From Streptomycetaceae bacterium (GTDB taxonomy: Bacteria; Actinomycetota; Actinomycetes; Nanopelagicales; Nanopelagicaceae), in assembly GCA_027483765.1 (NCBI GenBank), contig JAIXTW010000010.1, positions 124,001-188,000 of the forward strand: a stretch of DNA of 64,000 nt, read 5' to 3'. The position numbers were made by a program, and so were the translations under genes. Under the pieces are notes generated by a model. That model saw nothing but the letters and a program-made list of their open reading frames with translations. It was not told the origin of the DNA and did no database searches. Positions 53,988 through 62,941 of this stretch are shown piece by piece (position 1 is the first letter of the stretch; every line of letters starts with the position of its first letter).

Positions 53988-54920
53988 TTACTTCACCAAA
54001 CCAGCTGCACGGATGAAGCTCTTTGCAACTTCATCTGCATCTTCACCGAGAACGTCAATGCGAGCATTGAGGTTCTGCATTGTGCCGTTGCTGATCTTTC
54101 CTGCAATTGGTGTAAGTACCTTGACTAGGTTTGGGTACTTCTTTGCAGTTGCTTCAGTGATGGTGATTGCAGCGTTGTATGGTGGGAAGTAAGCAATATC
54201 TTCCTGTGGAACCATCAAGCCAAGGGCTCCGATGCGTCCGTCAGTTGCGAATACTTCACCAACCATGCACTGTCCATCCTTTGTTGCCTGGTAGATAGCA
54301 CCAGTGTCTAGGACCTTAGTTTCGATATTTGAATCAGAGATACCGTACTTGGTCTTAAATCCTGCCCAACCATCTGGACGGCTCTGGAACTCAGACTCAA
54401 CGCACCATGCAGAACCTGCAGGAAGCTTCTTTGCTAGATCTGAGTATGTCTTGATTCCATACTTAGTTGCATTTGCCTTAGTGATTGCCCATGCGTATGT
54501 GTTGTTAAATGAAGTCATTGGAAGCCACTTAACTTTGGCCTTCTTATCTCCAGCAGCAACCTTTGTGTACATATCCTTTGGAGAGATGTTTACATCAGTC
54601 TGCTTCTGATAAACCAACCATGCTGTTCCGGTGTACTCCCAGTATGCGTGGATTTCACCCTTAACGAGTGCTTCACGAGTTGTGGCAGATCCCTTGATGT
54701 TTGTCTTATCGACAACTTGACCGCCGTTAGCGATGACAAGCTGCTTAATAATCTTTGAAAGAACGATTGACTCAGTGAAGTCCTTCGAACCTACAGTGAT
54801 TTTTACTCCCTTAAGGGAAGTTCCAGCTGCGTTAGCTGAAGATGATGTTGCTAGCGTTCCAACAACTGCGAGAGCAATTGCAGCTGCTACAGCAACTACT
54901 TTGTGGCTTTTTACCTGCAT
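53988..54920 (-). CDS. Quaternary-amine-type ABC transporter substrate-binding protein (OpuCC/OsmF family)
   Basis: 310 residues with a Sec signal (VVAVAAAIALAVVGTLATSSSANA) and no lipobox. ITVGSKDFTESIVLSKIIKQLV and HAYWEYTGTAW mark the OpuAC/OsmF domain, which binds glycine betaine, choline or related osmolytes. The Tyr/Trp-rich lines WYEYTG-like and PPYNAAITIT fit a cation-pi pocket. Whether the ligand is used for osmoprotection or catabolism is not known; the following catabolic genes favour the latter. Confidence 0.87.
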   Translation of the reverse strand: MQVKSHKVVAVAAAIALAVVGTLATSSSANAAGTSLKGVKITVGSKDFTESIVLSKIIKQLVIANGGQVVDKTNIKGSATTREALVKGEIHAYWEYTGTAWLVYQKQTDVNISPKDMYTKVAAGDKKAKVKWLPMTSFNNTYAWAITKANATKYGIKTYSDLAKKLPAGSAWCVESEFQSRPDGWAGFKTKYGISDSNIETKVLDTGAIYQATKDGQCMVGEVFATDGRIGALGLMVPQEDIAYFPPYNAAITITEATAKKYPNLVKVLTPIAGKISNGTMQNLNARIDVLGEDADEVAKSFIRAAGLVK

Positions 54921-54939
54921 TTTTTACCCTTCCTAGGTA

Positions 54940-55731
54940 TTAAATCCCTCGTGGTCGAAGGAGTTCTTCAGCAACTCGTGCCAGCCAATCCATCGTGAAT
55001 GCCACTATGACAGTGAGCAAACCTCCGGTGACTATTACGAGTTCCCGATTGAGCTTAAGTCCAGGAATAATGAGCGTTCCCAGACCTCCACCGTTGACGA
55101 AGACACCGAGTGTGGCTACTCCAACGGTAAGAATCAGTGTGGTGCGAACACCGGCCAGGATTACTGGAACGGCCAAAGGCAATTCAATCTGGCGCAGCGC
55201 TTGTCGAGCTGTCATTCCCATTCCCTTTGCCGATTCGATGATGAATGGGTCAATCTCTTGCAACCCGACGATGGTGTTGCGAAGAATGGGCAAAATTCCA
55301 AAGGCTGCGAAGGTAAAGATTGCAACTGGTTTTCCAAAACCAAACAAGATTCCACTAAGAATCAATAGCCCGACCGCTGGAAATGCCTGACCGATATTGG
55401 CCAAGATCAGCACAAGGGGTGTGAATTTCTTTAGTTTCTGACGAGTAAGTGCGATTCCGGCAGGTACGGCAACGGCCATGATGATGGCCGCGGATGCAAA
55501 TGAAAGGATTAAATGATCTTTAATCGCAGCAAAGATAAAGGTTGGATTGATTGTGACTTGTTCAATCACATCAAGCGTTGCATTACTTAAAACAACTGCA
55601 AGCGTTACAGATAGCACGATGATAAGAATGGGTTGAATAATTAAAGAACGATGGCGCTTAAAAATAAGACGCGCGGATTGCGAATACATTGATCCCGCCG
55701 TCAAATTCGGTTGCGCCATTACTTTTGCCAT
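54940..55731 (-). CDS. Quaternary-amine-type ABC transporter permease
   Basis: 263 residues, six helices, of the OpuCB/YehW kind. The EAA loop IIESAKGMGMTARQALRQIELPLAVPV and the segment GFGKPVAIFTFAAFGILPILRNTIVGLQEID are diagnostic. Pairs with the second permease upstream. Confidence 0.9.
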   Translation of the reverse strand: MAKVMAQPNLTAGSMYSQSARLIFKRHRSLIIQPILIIVLSVTLAVVLSNATLDVIEQVTINPTFIFAAIKDHLILSFASAAIIMAVAVPAGIALTRQKLKKFTPLVLILANIGQAFPAVGLLILSGILFGFGKPVAIFTFAAFGILPILRNTIVGLQEIDPFIIESAKGMGMTARQALRQIELPLAVPVILAGVRTTLILTVGVATLGVFVNGGGLGTLIIPGLKLNRELVIVTGGLLTVIVAFTMDWLARVAEELLRPRGI

Positions 55732-55734
55732 TTC

Positions 55735-56700
55735 TTACTTCGCATCCTCTCGAGTCTGAGAGATCGCACTCTGTAGCGCTTCGAAGGTGAGGTGGCCACG
55801 AGTGCCGATATTGATTGCTTTAGCGCCAGTGATGAACCCTTCCATCGCTTCGCGCAGCGTTGCAGTTTCTGGCAATGTTGGCCCATCGACAGTGCCGGAG
55901 GCAACTGAGACAGAAGCAAGTGAGACCAAACCGAGCATACGTACGCTGGCGGCTCCACCAACAAAGCTCTCTACCTTCTTCGTTGCAGGTGCAGAGAGAA
56001 TCTCGAGTGGAGTTCCATACTGCTCCACCTTTGATTGTTCTGACAAAACAGCGATGCGATCTCCGAGCAGGAGTGCTTCTTCGAAATCGTGCGTTACGAA
56101 GACAACAGTTTTCTTGAGTTCGCGTTGCAGCGCACGGAATTCTTTCTGCAGGCGAACGCGTGTGATGGGATCTGTTGCACCAAATGGTTCATCCATCAAT
56201 AACACTGCAGGATCTGCAGCTAGTGCGCGAGCCACACCAACGCGCTGTTGTTGACCGCCAGAGAGTTGCTTTGGATAGCGCTTGCCGTACTCAGCAGGAT
56301 CAAGGCCAACAAGTTCAAGTAATTCAGCAACACGGGCACGGGTCTTGTTCTTTTCCCAGCCCAAAAGTTGCGGAACGGTAGCGACGTTATCTGCAATGGT
56401 CATATGTGGAAAGAGTCCGATTTGTTGAATAACGTAACCAATATTGCGACGCAATTCGTGAGCCGGAGTCTTTGTCACATCTTCGCCACCAATAACGATA
56501 CGGCCCGAAGTAGGTTCAATAATACGGTTAATCATCTTCATGGTCGTTGTTTTTCCGCACCCTGATGGGCCAACAAAGACCACGCACTCACCTGCAGGAA
56601 TGACAAGGTTGAACTCAGAGACGGCATCCTTTTGGGTATTTGGATATCTCTTTGTCAGTTGTTCAAGTCTGATTTCTTGACCTTGAGTTGAATTAGACAC
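55735..56700 (-). CDS. Quaternary-amine-type ABC transporter ATP-binding protein
   Basis: 321 residues from GTG 56700, overlapping the upstream permease by 8 bp. Walker A GPSGCGKTT, signature LSGGQQQRVGVARAL, Walker B VLLMDEPFG, H-loop THDFEEAL, and a short C-terminal CBS-like tail (EAMEGFITGAKAINIGTRG), a trait of OpuA-type ATPases that sense ionic strength. Confidence 0.9.
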   Translation of the reverse strand: MSNSTQGQEIRLEQLTKRYPNTQKDAVSEFNLVIPAGECVVFVGPSGCGKTTTMKMINRIIEPTSGRIVIGGEDVTKTPAHELRRNIGYVIQQIGLFPHMTIADNVATVPQLLGWEKNKTRARVAELLELVGLDPAEYGKRYPKQLSGGQQQRVGVARALAADPAVLLMDEPFGATDPITRVRLQKEFRALQRELKKTVVFVTHDFEEALLLGDRIAVLSEQSKVEQYGTPLEILSAPATKKVESFVGGAASVRMLGLVSLASVSVASGTVDGPTLPETATLREAMEGFITGAKAINIGTRGHLTFEALQSAISQTREDAK

Positions 56701-57385
56701 GGAGCCCCCTTGGTGTTGTGACGCGTCGCACGATAACAAAAAGTCCATCGAAAATGAGCGCAAGAATGGTGATTCCAAATGCGCCTACCAGAGTTTGGTT
56801 CATCGAGTTAAATGAACCCAAGTTTGCTAAACCACTAAAGAGATAATCTCCGAGTCCAGGGCCACCTACATACGCGGCGATTGCTGAGATACCAAAGATC
56901 AACATCGCAGAAACGCGAATTCCGACCATGATGACTGGCCAGGCAAGTGGAAATTGAATCTTGCGCAGAACGGTAAATGGTTTCATTCCCATGGCAGCAG
57001 CTGATTCCATAATTGCTGGATCGATAGATCTCAAACCCACGATTGTGTTACGAACAACTGGCAGCTGTCCGTAGAGAACAAGTGCGATTACCGCAGGCAG
57101 CCAACCAAGGCCGAATGGTCCAATAAAGAAGACACACATTGCTAGCGAAGGAATGGTGAAAACGATTGACCAGAATCCTGTAATCGCCTCTGATGCTGCA
57201 TTTGATTTCCAAACGAGTAGTCCCGTGAGAATTGCAGTGACAGAGACGATCGCCATGACAAGCAGAATTAATTCCACCTGAGCGATTACAGCCAGCGTAA
57301 TTTTCTCGCGCTGGAGCTCAATAAATTCAAGAAGGCTCGGCGGCGTCAGTGGCACGATGAAGTCTTCGGTTTTCACGAGCGTCAT
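56693..57385 (-). CDS. Quaternary-amine-type ABC transporter permease (first gene of the operon)
   Basis: 230 residues, six helices, with EAA loop IMESAAAMGMKPFTVLRKIQFPLAWPV and PAVIALVLYGQLPVVRNTIVGLRSID. GGAG stands 5 nt before ATG. Begins the nine-gene operon permease-ATPase-permease-binding protein-fae-enolase-ALDH-HIBADH-EamA and is divergent from iclR. Confidence 0.88.
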   Translation of the reverse strand: MTLVKTEDFIVPLTPPSLLEFIELQREKITLAVIAQVELILLVMAIVSVTAILTGLLVWKSNAASEAITGFWSIVFTIPSLAMCVFFIGPFGLGWLPAVIALVLYGQLPVVRNTIVGLRSIDPAIMESAAAMGMKPFTVLRKIQFPLAWPVIMVGIRVSAMLIFGISAIAAYVGGPGLGDYLFSGLANLGSFNSMNQTLVGAFGITILALIFDGLFVIVRRVTTPRGLRV

Positions 57386-57431
57386 ATTGCTCCAAGGTGC
57401 GGGGTTGTTGCAATAGGCGCACCAAGAGTTG

Positions 57432-57437
57432 TACTGT
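57432..57437 (+). promoter_or_regulatory. Leaderless -10 box of the IclR-family regulator gene
   Basis: TACTGT, 7 nt before ATG 57445, with TTGCAA 18 bp upstream as a -35 candidate. GTTGCA and TGCAAC words flank this promoter within the 59-bp divergent gap; IclR proteins often bind such short inverted words, so autoregulation is possible. Confidence 0.55.
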
Positions 57438-57444
57438 CTGCAAC

Positions 57445-58212
57445 ATGGCTAATACCCCGGTGCGAAACAACGGTTTGGAGCGAGATCTCGAAATTATTGA
57501 GGCTGTCGCTGCCGCTGCGCCGGTTCCGCAACGCAATGGTGATCTTGCAATCGCAACTAACCGTGAAAAAAGTCAGATCTCGCGCGCAATTTCTCGCCTT
57601 TTAGATAACGGATTGTTATTAAGACAAGGTCCGGGCGTTGTTGTTGGGCCACGACTCTATGCAATTGCGCGATTTACCTTTGAAGCGCAATTAGTTTCGG
57701 CATCACGGGGTGAGATGCATGGACTGGTACATAAATTTGGCGAGACGGTTCATCTGACAGTCTTGCAAGGGTTAGAAATTATTACGATTCAATCGGAATC
57801 ACCGGTGCATGGATTTAGAGCGCTAAGTTGGATGGGAGTAGCTGCACCTTCTTATATGACTTCATCTGGTCGCGTTTTATTATCTGGGTTAACTGATGAA
57901 CAAATCGAAAAACTTTACCCACTCAACAAAAAGATTGCTGGGGCTCCTACAAACTGCCTCACAAAGACTGGCGCCGAACTTTTAACAACTCTTAACAAAA
58001 TCAGAAAAGATGGTTATGCAACCGTCGTAGAAGAATACGAACCAGGGCTGGTTGGAGCTTCCGTTCCGATTCGAGACTTTAGTGGTTCAATAGTTGCTGC
58101 GCTTAACGTGGCAGCTCCCAAGGCCCGCTTCGAGCAACACCTTATCCCTGCAGCACTTGAAATGATGAAAGCATCTGAACGCATTACCAAATCACTGATC
58201 GCAACTAACTAA
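57445..58212 (+). CDS. IclR-family transcriptional regulator
   Basis: 255 residues from ATG 57445. An N-terminal winged helix (DLAIATNREKSQISRAISRLLDNGLLLR) and a C-terminal IclR effector domain (HLTVLQGLEIITIQ, PSYMTSSGRVLLSGL, YEPGLVGASVPIRDFSG). Divergent from the transporter-Fae operon and upstream of the alcohol dehydrogenase gene, hence their likely regulator. The ligand would be the pathway substrate or an intermediate. Confidence 0.88.
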   Translation: MANTPVRNNGLERDLEIIEAVAAAAPVPQRNGDLAIATNREKSQISRAISRLLDNGLLLRQGPGVVVGPRLYAIARFTFEAQLVSASRGEMHGLVHKFGETVHLTVLQGLEIITIQSESPVHGFRALSWMGVAAPSYMTSSGRVLLSGLTDEQIEKLYPLNKKIAGAPTNCLTKTGAELLTTLNKIRKDGYATVVEEYEPGLVGASVPIRDFSGSIVAALNVAAPKARFEQHLIPAALEMMKASERITKSLIATN

Positions 58213-58253
58213 GAAACCACATAAAAGAAACCACACAGAAGAAACCACACAGA
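58212..58253. repeat. Three 14-bp tandem units between iclR and the alcohol dehydrogenase gene
   Basis: AGAAACCACA starts at 58212, 58226 and 58240; the 14-bp unit is AGAAACCACAYARA. The array fills most of the 52-bp gap after the iclR stop; AAAAGG of the next gene's ribosome-binding site lies just past it. Confidence 0.85.
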
Positions 58254-58264
58254 AAAGGCAGCTC

Positions 58265-59401
58265 ATGAACGCATTTACACTTACACCTGGCTCGGTAAAC
58301 ATTAGATTTGGTGCAGGATCTATTTCGCAGCTGCCAGAAATTGTTGCTGGCCTAGGTAAGAAGAAGGTCTTTATCGTTACTGATCCGGGAGTGGCTGCGG
58401 CCGGCGTTCTTGCTACTGTCGAAAAAATCTTAGCTAGCGCAGGTATCGAGACTGCTTCGTACAGTGAAATCAAGCCAAACCCAACAACGACGCTGATTGA
58501 TGCGGCAGCGAAAGTAGCGGTTACTTTTGGAGCAGATTGCATCGTCGCACTGGGTGGTGGGTCCTCACTTGATTCTTCAAAAGGAATCGCACTAGTTGGC
58601 GCTAACCCGTCATTTTCATCAGCGCGCTTTGATTACTCGATCACTCCGGAAAAACCAGCGCTGCCTATCATCGCAATTCCGACAACTTCAGGAACCGGCT
58701 CAGAGACAAATAACTGGGGCGTTATCGATGACCCAATCAGACAATGCAAGTTCTATGTGGGCGATGCCAGCACTACTCCAGTAGCTGCAATTTTGGATCC
58801 TGAGTTAACGCTAGGACTTCCTGCACGCCCAACTGCCGGCACCGGAATTGATGCACTTACCCACGCAATCGAATCATTGACATCAAAAGGTCGCACTCCA
58901 GTTTCAGCAGCCTATGCACATGAAGCAATTAAATTAATTTCTCGCGCACTTCCTATCGCTGTTAAAGAAGGTAGCAACGTGGAAGCTCGTGGCGATATGT
59001 TGATGGGCGCACACTTAGCTGGACTTGCGCTCACACTCTCCGGACTTGGTTTAGTACACGGTATTGCTCACTCAGTCTCTGCTCACGTGGGCGCTGCACA
59101 TGGTGAAGCACTCGCTACTGTCTTGCCTGAAGTGATGGAATTTAATGCCCGCGAAGTCAGTGATATCTACGCAACTGTCGGAAACGATATGGGAGTTTCT
59201 GCAAATTCAACGACTGCGATTGCAGCGGTACGCGACTTAGCGGATTCAATCAATATTCGAAATTCGCTTTCACACTACGGCGTTAAGCAAGAGATGATCG
59301 CTGATATTGCAACAACTGTGCTGGCAGACTCAGTAACCGGAAATAATCCAATCGCTCCCACTAAGGATGAAGTTCAGGGAATTCTTACTTCCAGACTTTA
59401 G
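58265..59401 (+). CDS. Iron-type (group III) alcohol dehydrogenase
   Basis: 378 residues. NAD-binding GGGSSLDSSKG; metal ligands Asp and His in GTGIDALTHAIE, and His in GLVHGIAHSVSAHVGAAHGEA; IPTTSGTGSETNNWGVI is the family signature. The group includes 1,3-propanediol, lactaldehyde and NAD-dependent methanol dehydrogenases. Co-directional with iclR and close enough to be transcribed with it. Its substrate may feed formaldehyde or an aldehyde to the Fae/ALDH operon; speculative. Confidence 0.9.
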   Translation: MNAFTLTPGSVNIRFGAGSISQLPEIVAGLGKKKVFIVTDPGVAAAGVLATVEKILASAGIETASYSEIKPNPTTTLIDAAAKVAVTFGADCIVALGGGSSLDSSKGIALVGANPSFSSARFDYSITPEKPALPIIAIPTTSGTGSETNNWGVIDDPIRQCKFYVGDASTTPVAAILDPELTLGLPARPTAGTGIDALTHAIESLTSKGRTPVSAAYAHEAIKLISRALPIAVKEGSNVEARGDMLMGAHLAGLALTLSGLGLVHGIAHSVSAHVGAAHGEALATVLPEVMEFNAREVSDIYATVGNDMGVSANSTTAIAAVRDLADSINIRNSLSHYGVKQEMIADIATTVLADSVTGNNPIAPTKDEVQGILTSRL

Positions 59402-59417
59402 AGTTCCAGACTTTAGA
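59389..59417. repeat. 14-bp direct repeat over the convergent stop codons of the alcohol dehydrogenase gene and ribH
   Basis: TTCCAGACTTTAGA occurs at 59389-59402 and 59404-59417, period 15 bp. The first copy carries the dehydrogenase TAG, the second overlaps the ribH TAA on the other strand. Confidence 0.8.
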
Positions 59418-59868
59418 TTTCTAGAAGTTTTAGCGCCGCTAGCGCGCTATCAAAACCCTTATCTTCTTTACTTCCTGGTCGTCCAGCGCGGGCGATAGCT
59501 TGGTCGAGGTCGTTACACATTAAGACTCCGTAGCCGATTGGCTTAGAGAATTTCAATGAGACATCGATAACTCCTTGGGTAACGCCTTGGCAAACATAAT
59601 CAAAATGTGGTGTCTCACCCTTGAGCACTAGGCCAACGGCAACGACTGCGTCGTACCCTTTTTCAAACATTTTTTGGGCAGCTAAGGGAATTTCAAAAGA
59701 GCCCGGAACATAGACAGTCTTTATCTTCTTCACATGTGCGGCCTCTAGTGCGCGCATAGCGCCAGCAACTAAATCGTCACAGATCTCTGGGTGCCATGAA
59801 GAAGAGATGATGGCAATTTTTGCCTTAGGTAACTGCGGAACTCTGATCTCAGGTGCTTGGCCGGCCAT
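59413..59868 (-). CDS. ribH: 6,7-dimethyl-8-ribityllumazine synthase
   Basis: Penultimate riboflavin step, condensing the ribityl pyrimidine with dihydroxybutanone phosphate. 151 residues: IISSSWHPEICDDLV, VPGSFEIPLAAQ, GLVLKGETPHFDYVC and IGYGVLMCND. Its start abuts the ribBA stop codon. Confidence 0.96.
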   Translation of the reverse strand: MAGQAPEIRVPQLPKAKIAIISSSWHPEICDDLVAGAMRALEAAHVKKIKTVYVPGSFEIPLAAQKMFEKGYDAVVAVGLVLKGETPHFDYVCQGVTQGVIDVSLKFSKPIGYGVLMCNDLDQAIARAGRPGSKEDKGFDSALAALKLLEI

Positions 59869-61086
59869 TTACTTACTCCCTGTTGTGCGAATATGTCCAA
59901 GACGTTCTGCCTTAGTAGACAAGTACTTCTTATTAAATTCATTTGCCTCAATTACCAATGAGCGTTGTTCGCAGGTGATTCCACTTTCAGTAACAGCCCG
60001 AATCTTCTCTGGATTATTAGTGAGCAAGGTAATCTCTTGAAGATCAAGGCTCTTCAAAATCGCAATCGCCTCTGACCAATCGCGAGAATCGACTACATGT
60101 CCTAGTTCAAGGTTGGCATCGACGGTATCAAGTCCCTCGTTCTGCAAGGTATATGCCTTGAGCTTTTCAGTAAGGCCAATCCCCCGGCCTTCGTGGTCAC
60201 GAATATAAATAACATATCCGCAGCCGTGCGCCTCAATGGCGGCAATCGATGCATCGAGTTGTTGGCCGCAATCGCAGCGTTGTGAATGCACAACATCGCC
60301 GGTAAAGCACTCAGAGTGAATACGTACCAGTGGAACTTTATCTTCGCGACAAAAGCGCATGACAACTTGTTCGCGGTGCTTCAACGATGGATAGGTTGCG
60401 ATATCCCACTCGGCGCTGCGAAGTGGCACCTGCACCCATTCAAATTGATGAGGTTCAAATTTCACCGCGGCTGGGTTGTGATCGAGTTTGATTTGATATT
60501 CACGAATATCTGCAATGGAAACAATTGGAATCTGATACTGATTTGCAAAATCGACCAGCTCTTGCCCGCGCGCCATTGAGCCATCGGCGCCAACAATTTC
60601 AGAGAGCAGCGCAGCTGGTTGAGATCCCGTGAGCTCTGCCAGGGCAACACCAGCTTCGGTGTGGCCTTGTCGCGCAGCTAAACCATCGGCGTGCGCAATC
60701 AGCGGAAAAATATGTCCAGGGCGAATGAAATCCGTTGCCGCAGATGTTTCACTTGCCAGCGCACGAATAGTTGCGGTGCGCTCTTGCGCACTGACTCCTG
60801 TTGTAACTCCCTTAGCTAGATCTACCGAAACAGTGAACGCCGTCTTTCGTGCATCCTGATTCTGTTCGACCATATACGGCAGACGCAGGCGATGTGCTTG
60901 GGCGGCGGTAATAGCAACACAGAGAATTCCGGTGGTGTGGCGGACCATAAAAGCTGTTTTCTCAGCAGTTGCATGCTGGGCCAACATGATGAGGTCGCCT
61001 TCATTCTCGCGATCGTGATCATCAACGACAATCAGCATTTCACCGCGAGCATATCTTTCCAGGCTATCTGCGAAATTAATTTCCAC
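59869..61086 (-). CDS. ribBA: Bifunctional 3,4-dihydroxy-2-butanone-4-phosphate synthase / GTP cyclohydrolase II
   Basis: 405 residues from GTG 61086, chosen over the TTG at 61092 because AAGGGGG stands 6 nt before it. N-terminal RibB domain with DDHDRENEGDL and HTTGILCVA; C-terminal RibA domain with RIHSECFTGDVVHSQRCDCGQQ (zinc Cys) and YIRDHEGRGIGL. Overlaps the ribE end by 11 bp, giving coupled translation. Confidence 0.96.
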   Translation of the reverse strand: MEINFADSLERYARGEMLIVVDDHDRENEGDLIMLAQHATAEKTAFMVRHTTGILCVAITAAQAHRLRLPYMVEQNQDARKTAFTVSVDLAKGVTTGVSAQERTATIRALASETSAATDFIRPGHIFPLIAHADGLAARQGHTEAGVALAELTGSQPAALLSEIVGADGSMARGQELVDFANQYQIPIVSIADIREYQIKLDHNPAAVKFEPHQFEWVQVPLRSAEWDIATYPSLKHREQVVMRFCREDKVPLVRIHSECFTGDVVHSQRCDCGQQLDASIAAIEAHGCGYVIYIRDHEGRGIGLTEKLKAYTLQNEGLDTVDANLELGHVVDSRDWSEAIAILKSLDLQEITLLTNNPEKIRAVTESGITCEQRSLVIEANEFNKKYLSTKAERLGHIRTTGSK

Positions 61087-61687
61087 CAGCAACCCCCTTA
61101 TTCAAGAGCCGCTCTACATATTTAGCCAGAACATCTACTTCAACATTGATCTTCGAGCCTGCAGATTTTGATGACAAGTTGGTATTAGCAAGTGTCTCTG
61201 GAATGAGCCAGACGGTAACGCCATTGGTTGCATCATCGAGTGCACCCACGGTCAGTGATACGCCATCGAGTGTGATCGAGCCTTGGGCAACAACATATTT
61301 CATTAACGCCGCAGGCATCGTGATTTCCAACTGCGCCCATTTTTCGCCAGGTGTGAGCGCTACAACTTCGGCCACACCATCGACATGTCCTTGCACAATA
61401 TGTCCGCCCATACGCATATCGAGCTTGGCGGCCAACTCTAGATTTACTGGTGAGCCAACTTCTACATCAGAAAGTGAAGTCAGATTCAGCGTCTGAATCA
61501 TGACATCGGCGGTAAATGAATTATCAGTATTGGATGTGGCGGTTAGGCAGACGCCATTGACCGCAATCGAATCTCCAATAGTTAAGCCAGCAACTGATTT
61601 AGGGGCAGCAATAGTGAAGATGGCAGAGCTTTCGCCACGGGTAATCGATTGCACGCTACCAAGTTCAGTAATGAGTCCAGTAAACAT
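61076..61687 (-). CDS. ribE: Riboflavin synthase, alpha chain
   Basis: 203 residues, two beta-barrel repeats: MFTGLITELGSV at the start, SIAVNGVCLTA in repeat one and GSITLDGVSLTV in repeat two. Dismutates two lumazines to riboflavin. Directly follows ribD. Confidence 0.96.
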   Translation of the reverse strand: MFTGLITELGSVQSITRGESSAIFTIAAPKSVAGLTIGDSIAVNGVCLTATSNTDNSFTADVMIQTLNLTSLSDVEVGSPVNLELAAKLDMRMGGHIVQGHVDGVAEVVALTPGEKWAQLEITMPAALMKYVVAQGSITLDGVSLTVGALDDATNGVTVWLIPETLANTNLSSKSAGSKINVEVDVLAKYVERLLNKGVAGGN

Positions 61688-62686
61688 TTATCGCCCATTC
61701 ACTATTCGGTAATGGGATTTGGTATCGCTACCAAATTGTTCAACGCTGATAAGTTCTAGCCCGATGTGATCTTCCAGGGTGGAAATACCTAAATGGCTCA
61801 CAAATTCTTTTCCGGCACCGAGTAATTTGGGCGCCTGATACACAATAAGCTCATCGATATTTCCAGTTGCCATCAGAGCCGATCCCAGCGTTGGTCCGGC
61901 TTCTACAAGTACCTGGCTAAATCCTTCATCCTTAAGAACTTTCATCAGCTCTGGAATTGACTTTGATTTCACCACAATGGTGCGGGCTTCATTATCAAAT
62001 ACTCGGTTGGTGGGTGGCACAACTTGTTCACCGCAGACAATACGCACTGGGCGCGCAGCGTGGCCACGAGGGATTAAATGTGGATTATCAACGAGTGCGG
62101 TATTTGTTCCAATCAAAATCGCATCAGAGTGAGCGCGCAGCACCTGCACATCTTCGCGTGATTCGGGGCCGCTAATCCATTGTGATGTTCCATCACTTGC
62201 CGCGACTTTGCTATCAAGAGTTGTAGCAACTTTCCAGATCATCAGCGGGCGACCAAGCACCTGTTTTGTCAGCCATGCACGCTGAGCAAATTCAACTTCG
62301 GCGCTGGCACGATATTCGACTGCGATGCCGGCATCGGTAAGTACCTTCGCACCGCCTGCGGCAATTGGGTTTGGATCCGTTACTGCATAAATGACTTTCG
62401 AAATTCCGGCATCGATAATTGCCTGCGTACAAGGTGGTGTTGTTCCGGTATGTGCACATGGTTCAAGTGAGACCACCATCGTTGCACCGCGCGCTGCTGC
62501 TCCCGCTTTCTTTAGCGCAACAACTTCGGCGTGATCAACAGAGTGCGTGCGGTTATGTAATCCATCGGCGATAAGTGCGCCATCGGATGAATAGATAGCA
62601 GCTGAAACATTTGGGTTGGGTGAACTGGCGCCCTGGCCAGAACGGCATAAGGCGGCAAGATGCGCGTAGGCGTCATCGATAAACAT
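61688..62686 (-). CDS. ribD: Bifunctional pyrimidine deaminase / reductase
   Basis: 332 residues. N-terminal zinc deaminase ([27 protein letters not shown]) and C-terminal RibG reductase ([31 protein letters not shown]). First gene of the rib operon; only 17 nt separate its ATG from the FMN riboswitch. Confidence 0.96.
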   Translation of the reverse strand: MFIDDAYAHLAALCRSGQGASSPNPNVSAAIYSSDGALIADGLHNRTHSVDHAEVVALKKAGAAARGATMVVSLEPCAHTGTTPPCTQAIIDAGISKVIYAVTDPNPIAAGGAKVLTDAGIAVEYRASAEVEFAQRAWLTKQVLGRPLMIWKVATTLDSKVAASDGTSQWISGPESREDVQVLRAHSDAILIGTNTALVDNPHLIPRGHAARPVRIVCGEQVVPPTNRVFDNEARTIVVKSKSIPELMKVLKDEGFSQVLVEAGPTLGSALMATGNIDELIVYQAPKLLGAGKEFVSHLGISTLEDHIGLELISVEQFGSDTKSHYRIVNGR

Positions 62687-62703
62687 GGTGCACCGATTCC
62701 GCT

Positions 62704-62823
62704 GTTATCTCTCATCCGGACTTTAACCGTCGGTCTCAGAGTTTCACTGAGTCAACCGCCCACTGGATGTGTGCGGGTCGCGGACTATAACCGCCGGTTC
62801 GAAATTACATCGACCCCGATAAC
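62704..62823 (-). ncRNA. FMN riboswitch (RFN element) of the riboflavin operon
   Basis: On the minus strand GTTATC and GATAAC close P1. Inside are GGGGTCGATGTAATTTCGA, ACCGGCGGTTATAGTCCGC, GACCCG, GTGGGCGGTTGAC, GTGAAACTC and ACCGACGGTTAAAGTCCGG in RFN order. The P1 end lies 17 nt before the ribD start, so binding FMN probably hides the ribosome-binding site; no terminator hairpin separates them. Confidence 0.95.
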
Positions 62824-62876
62824 AACGACTGAATTCTACCGCCTTATGGAAGGTTCAAAAACATGGCGGGCAATGC

Positions 62877-62908
62877 AAAGGCCCCGCTGATTTCTCAGCA
62901 GGGCCTTT
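62877..62908. terminator. Rho-independent terminator after nrdJ
   Basis: AAAGGCCC and GGGCCTTT with an internal GCTGA/TCAGC pairing form a long stem (one mismatch) around TTTC. Placed about 35 bp downstream of the nrdJ stop, and just upstream of the rib leader. Confidence 0.85.
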
Positions 62909-62941
62909 GAACGGGGTTGGACAAATCCAACTAGCTATATA

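Noticed and set aside
62660-62890. 76-aa plus-strand ORF
   Set aside because: It lies over the FMN riboswitch and the ribD start; the RNA element explains the sequence.
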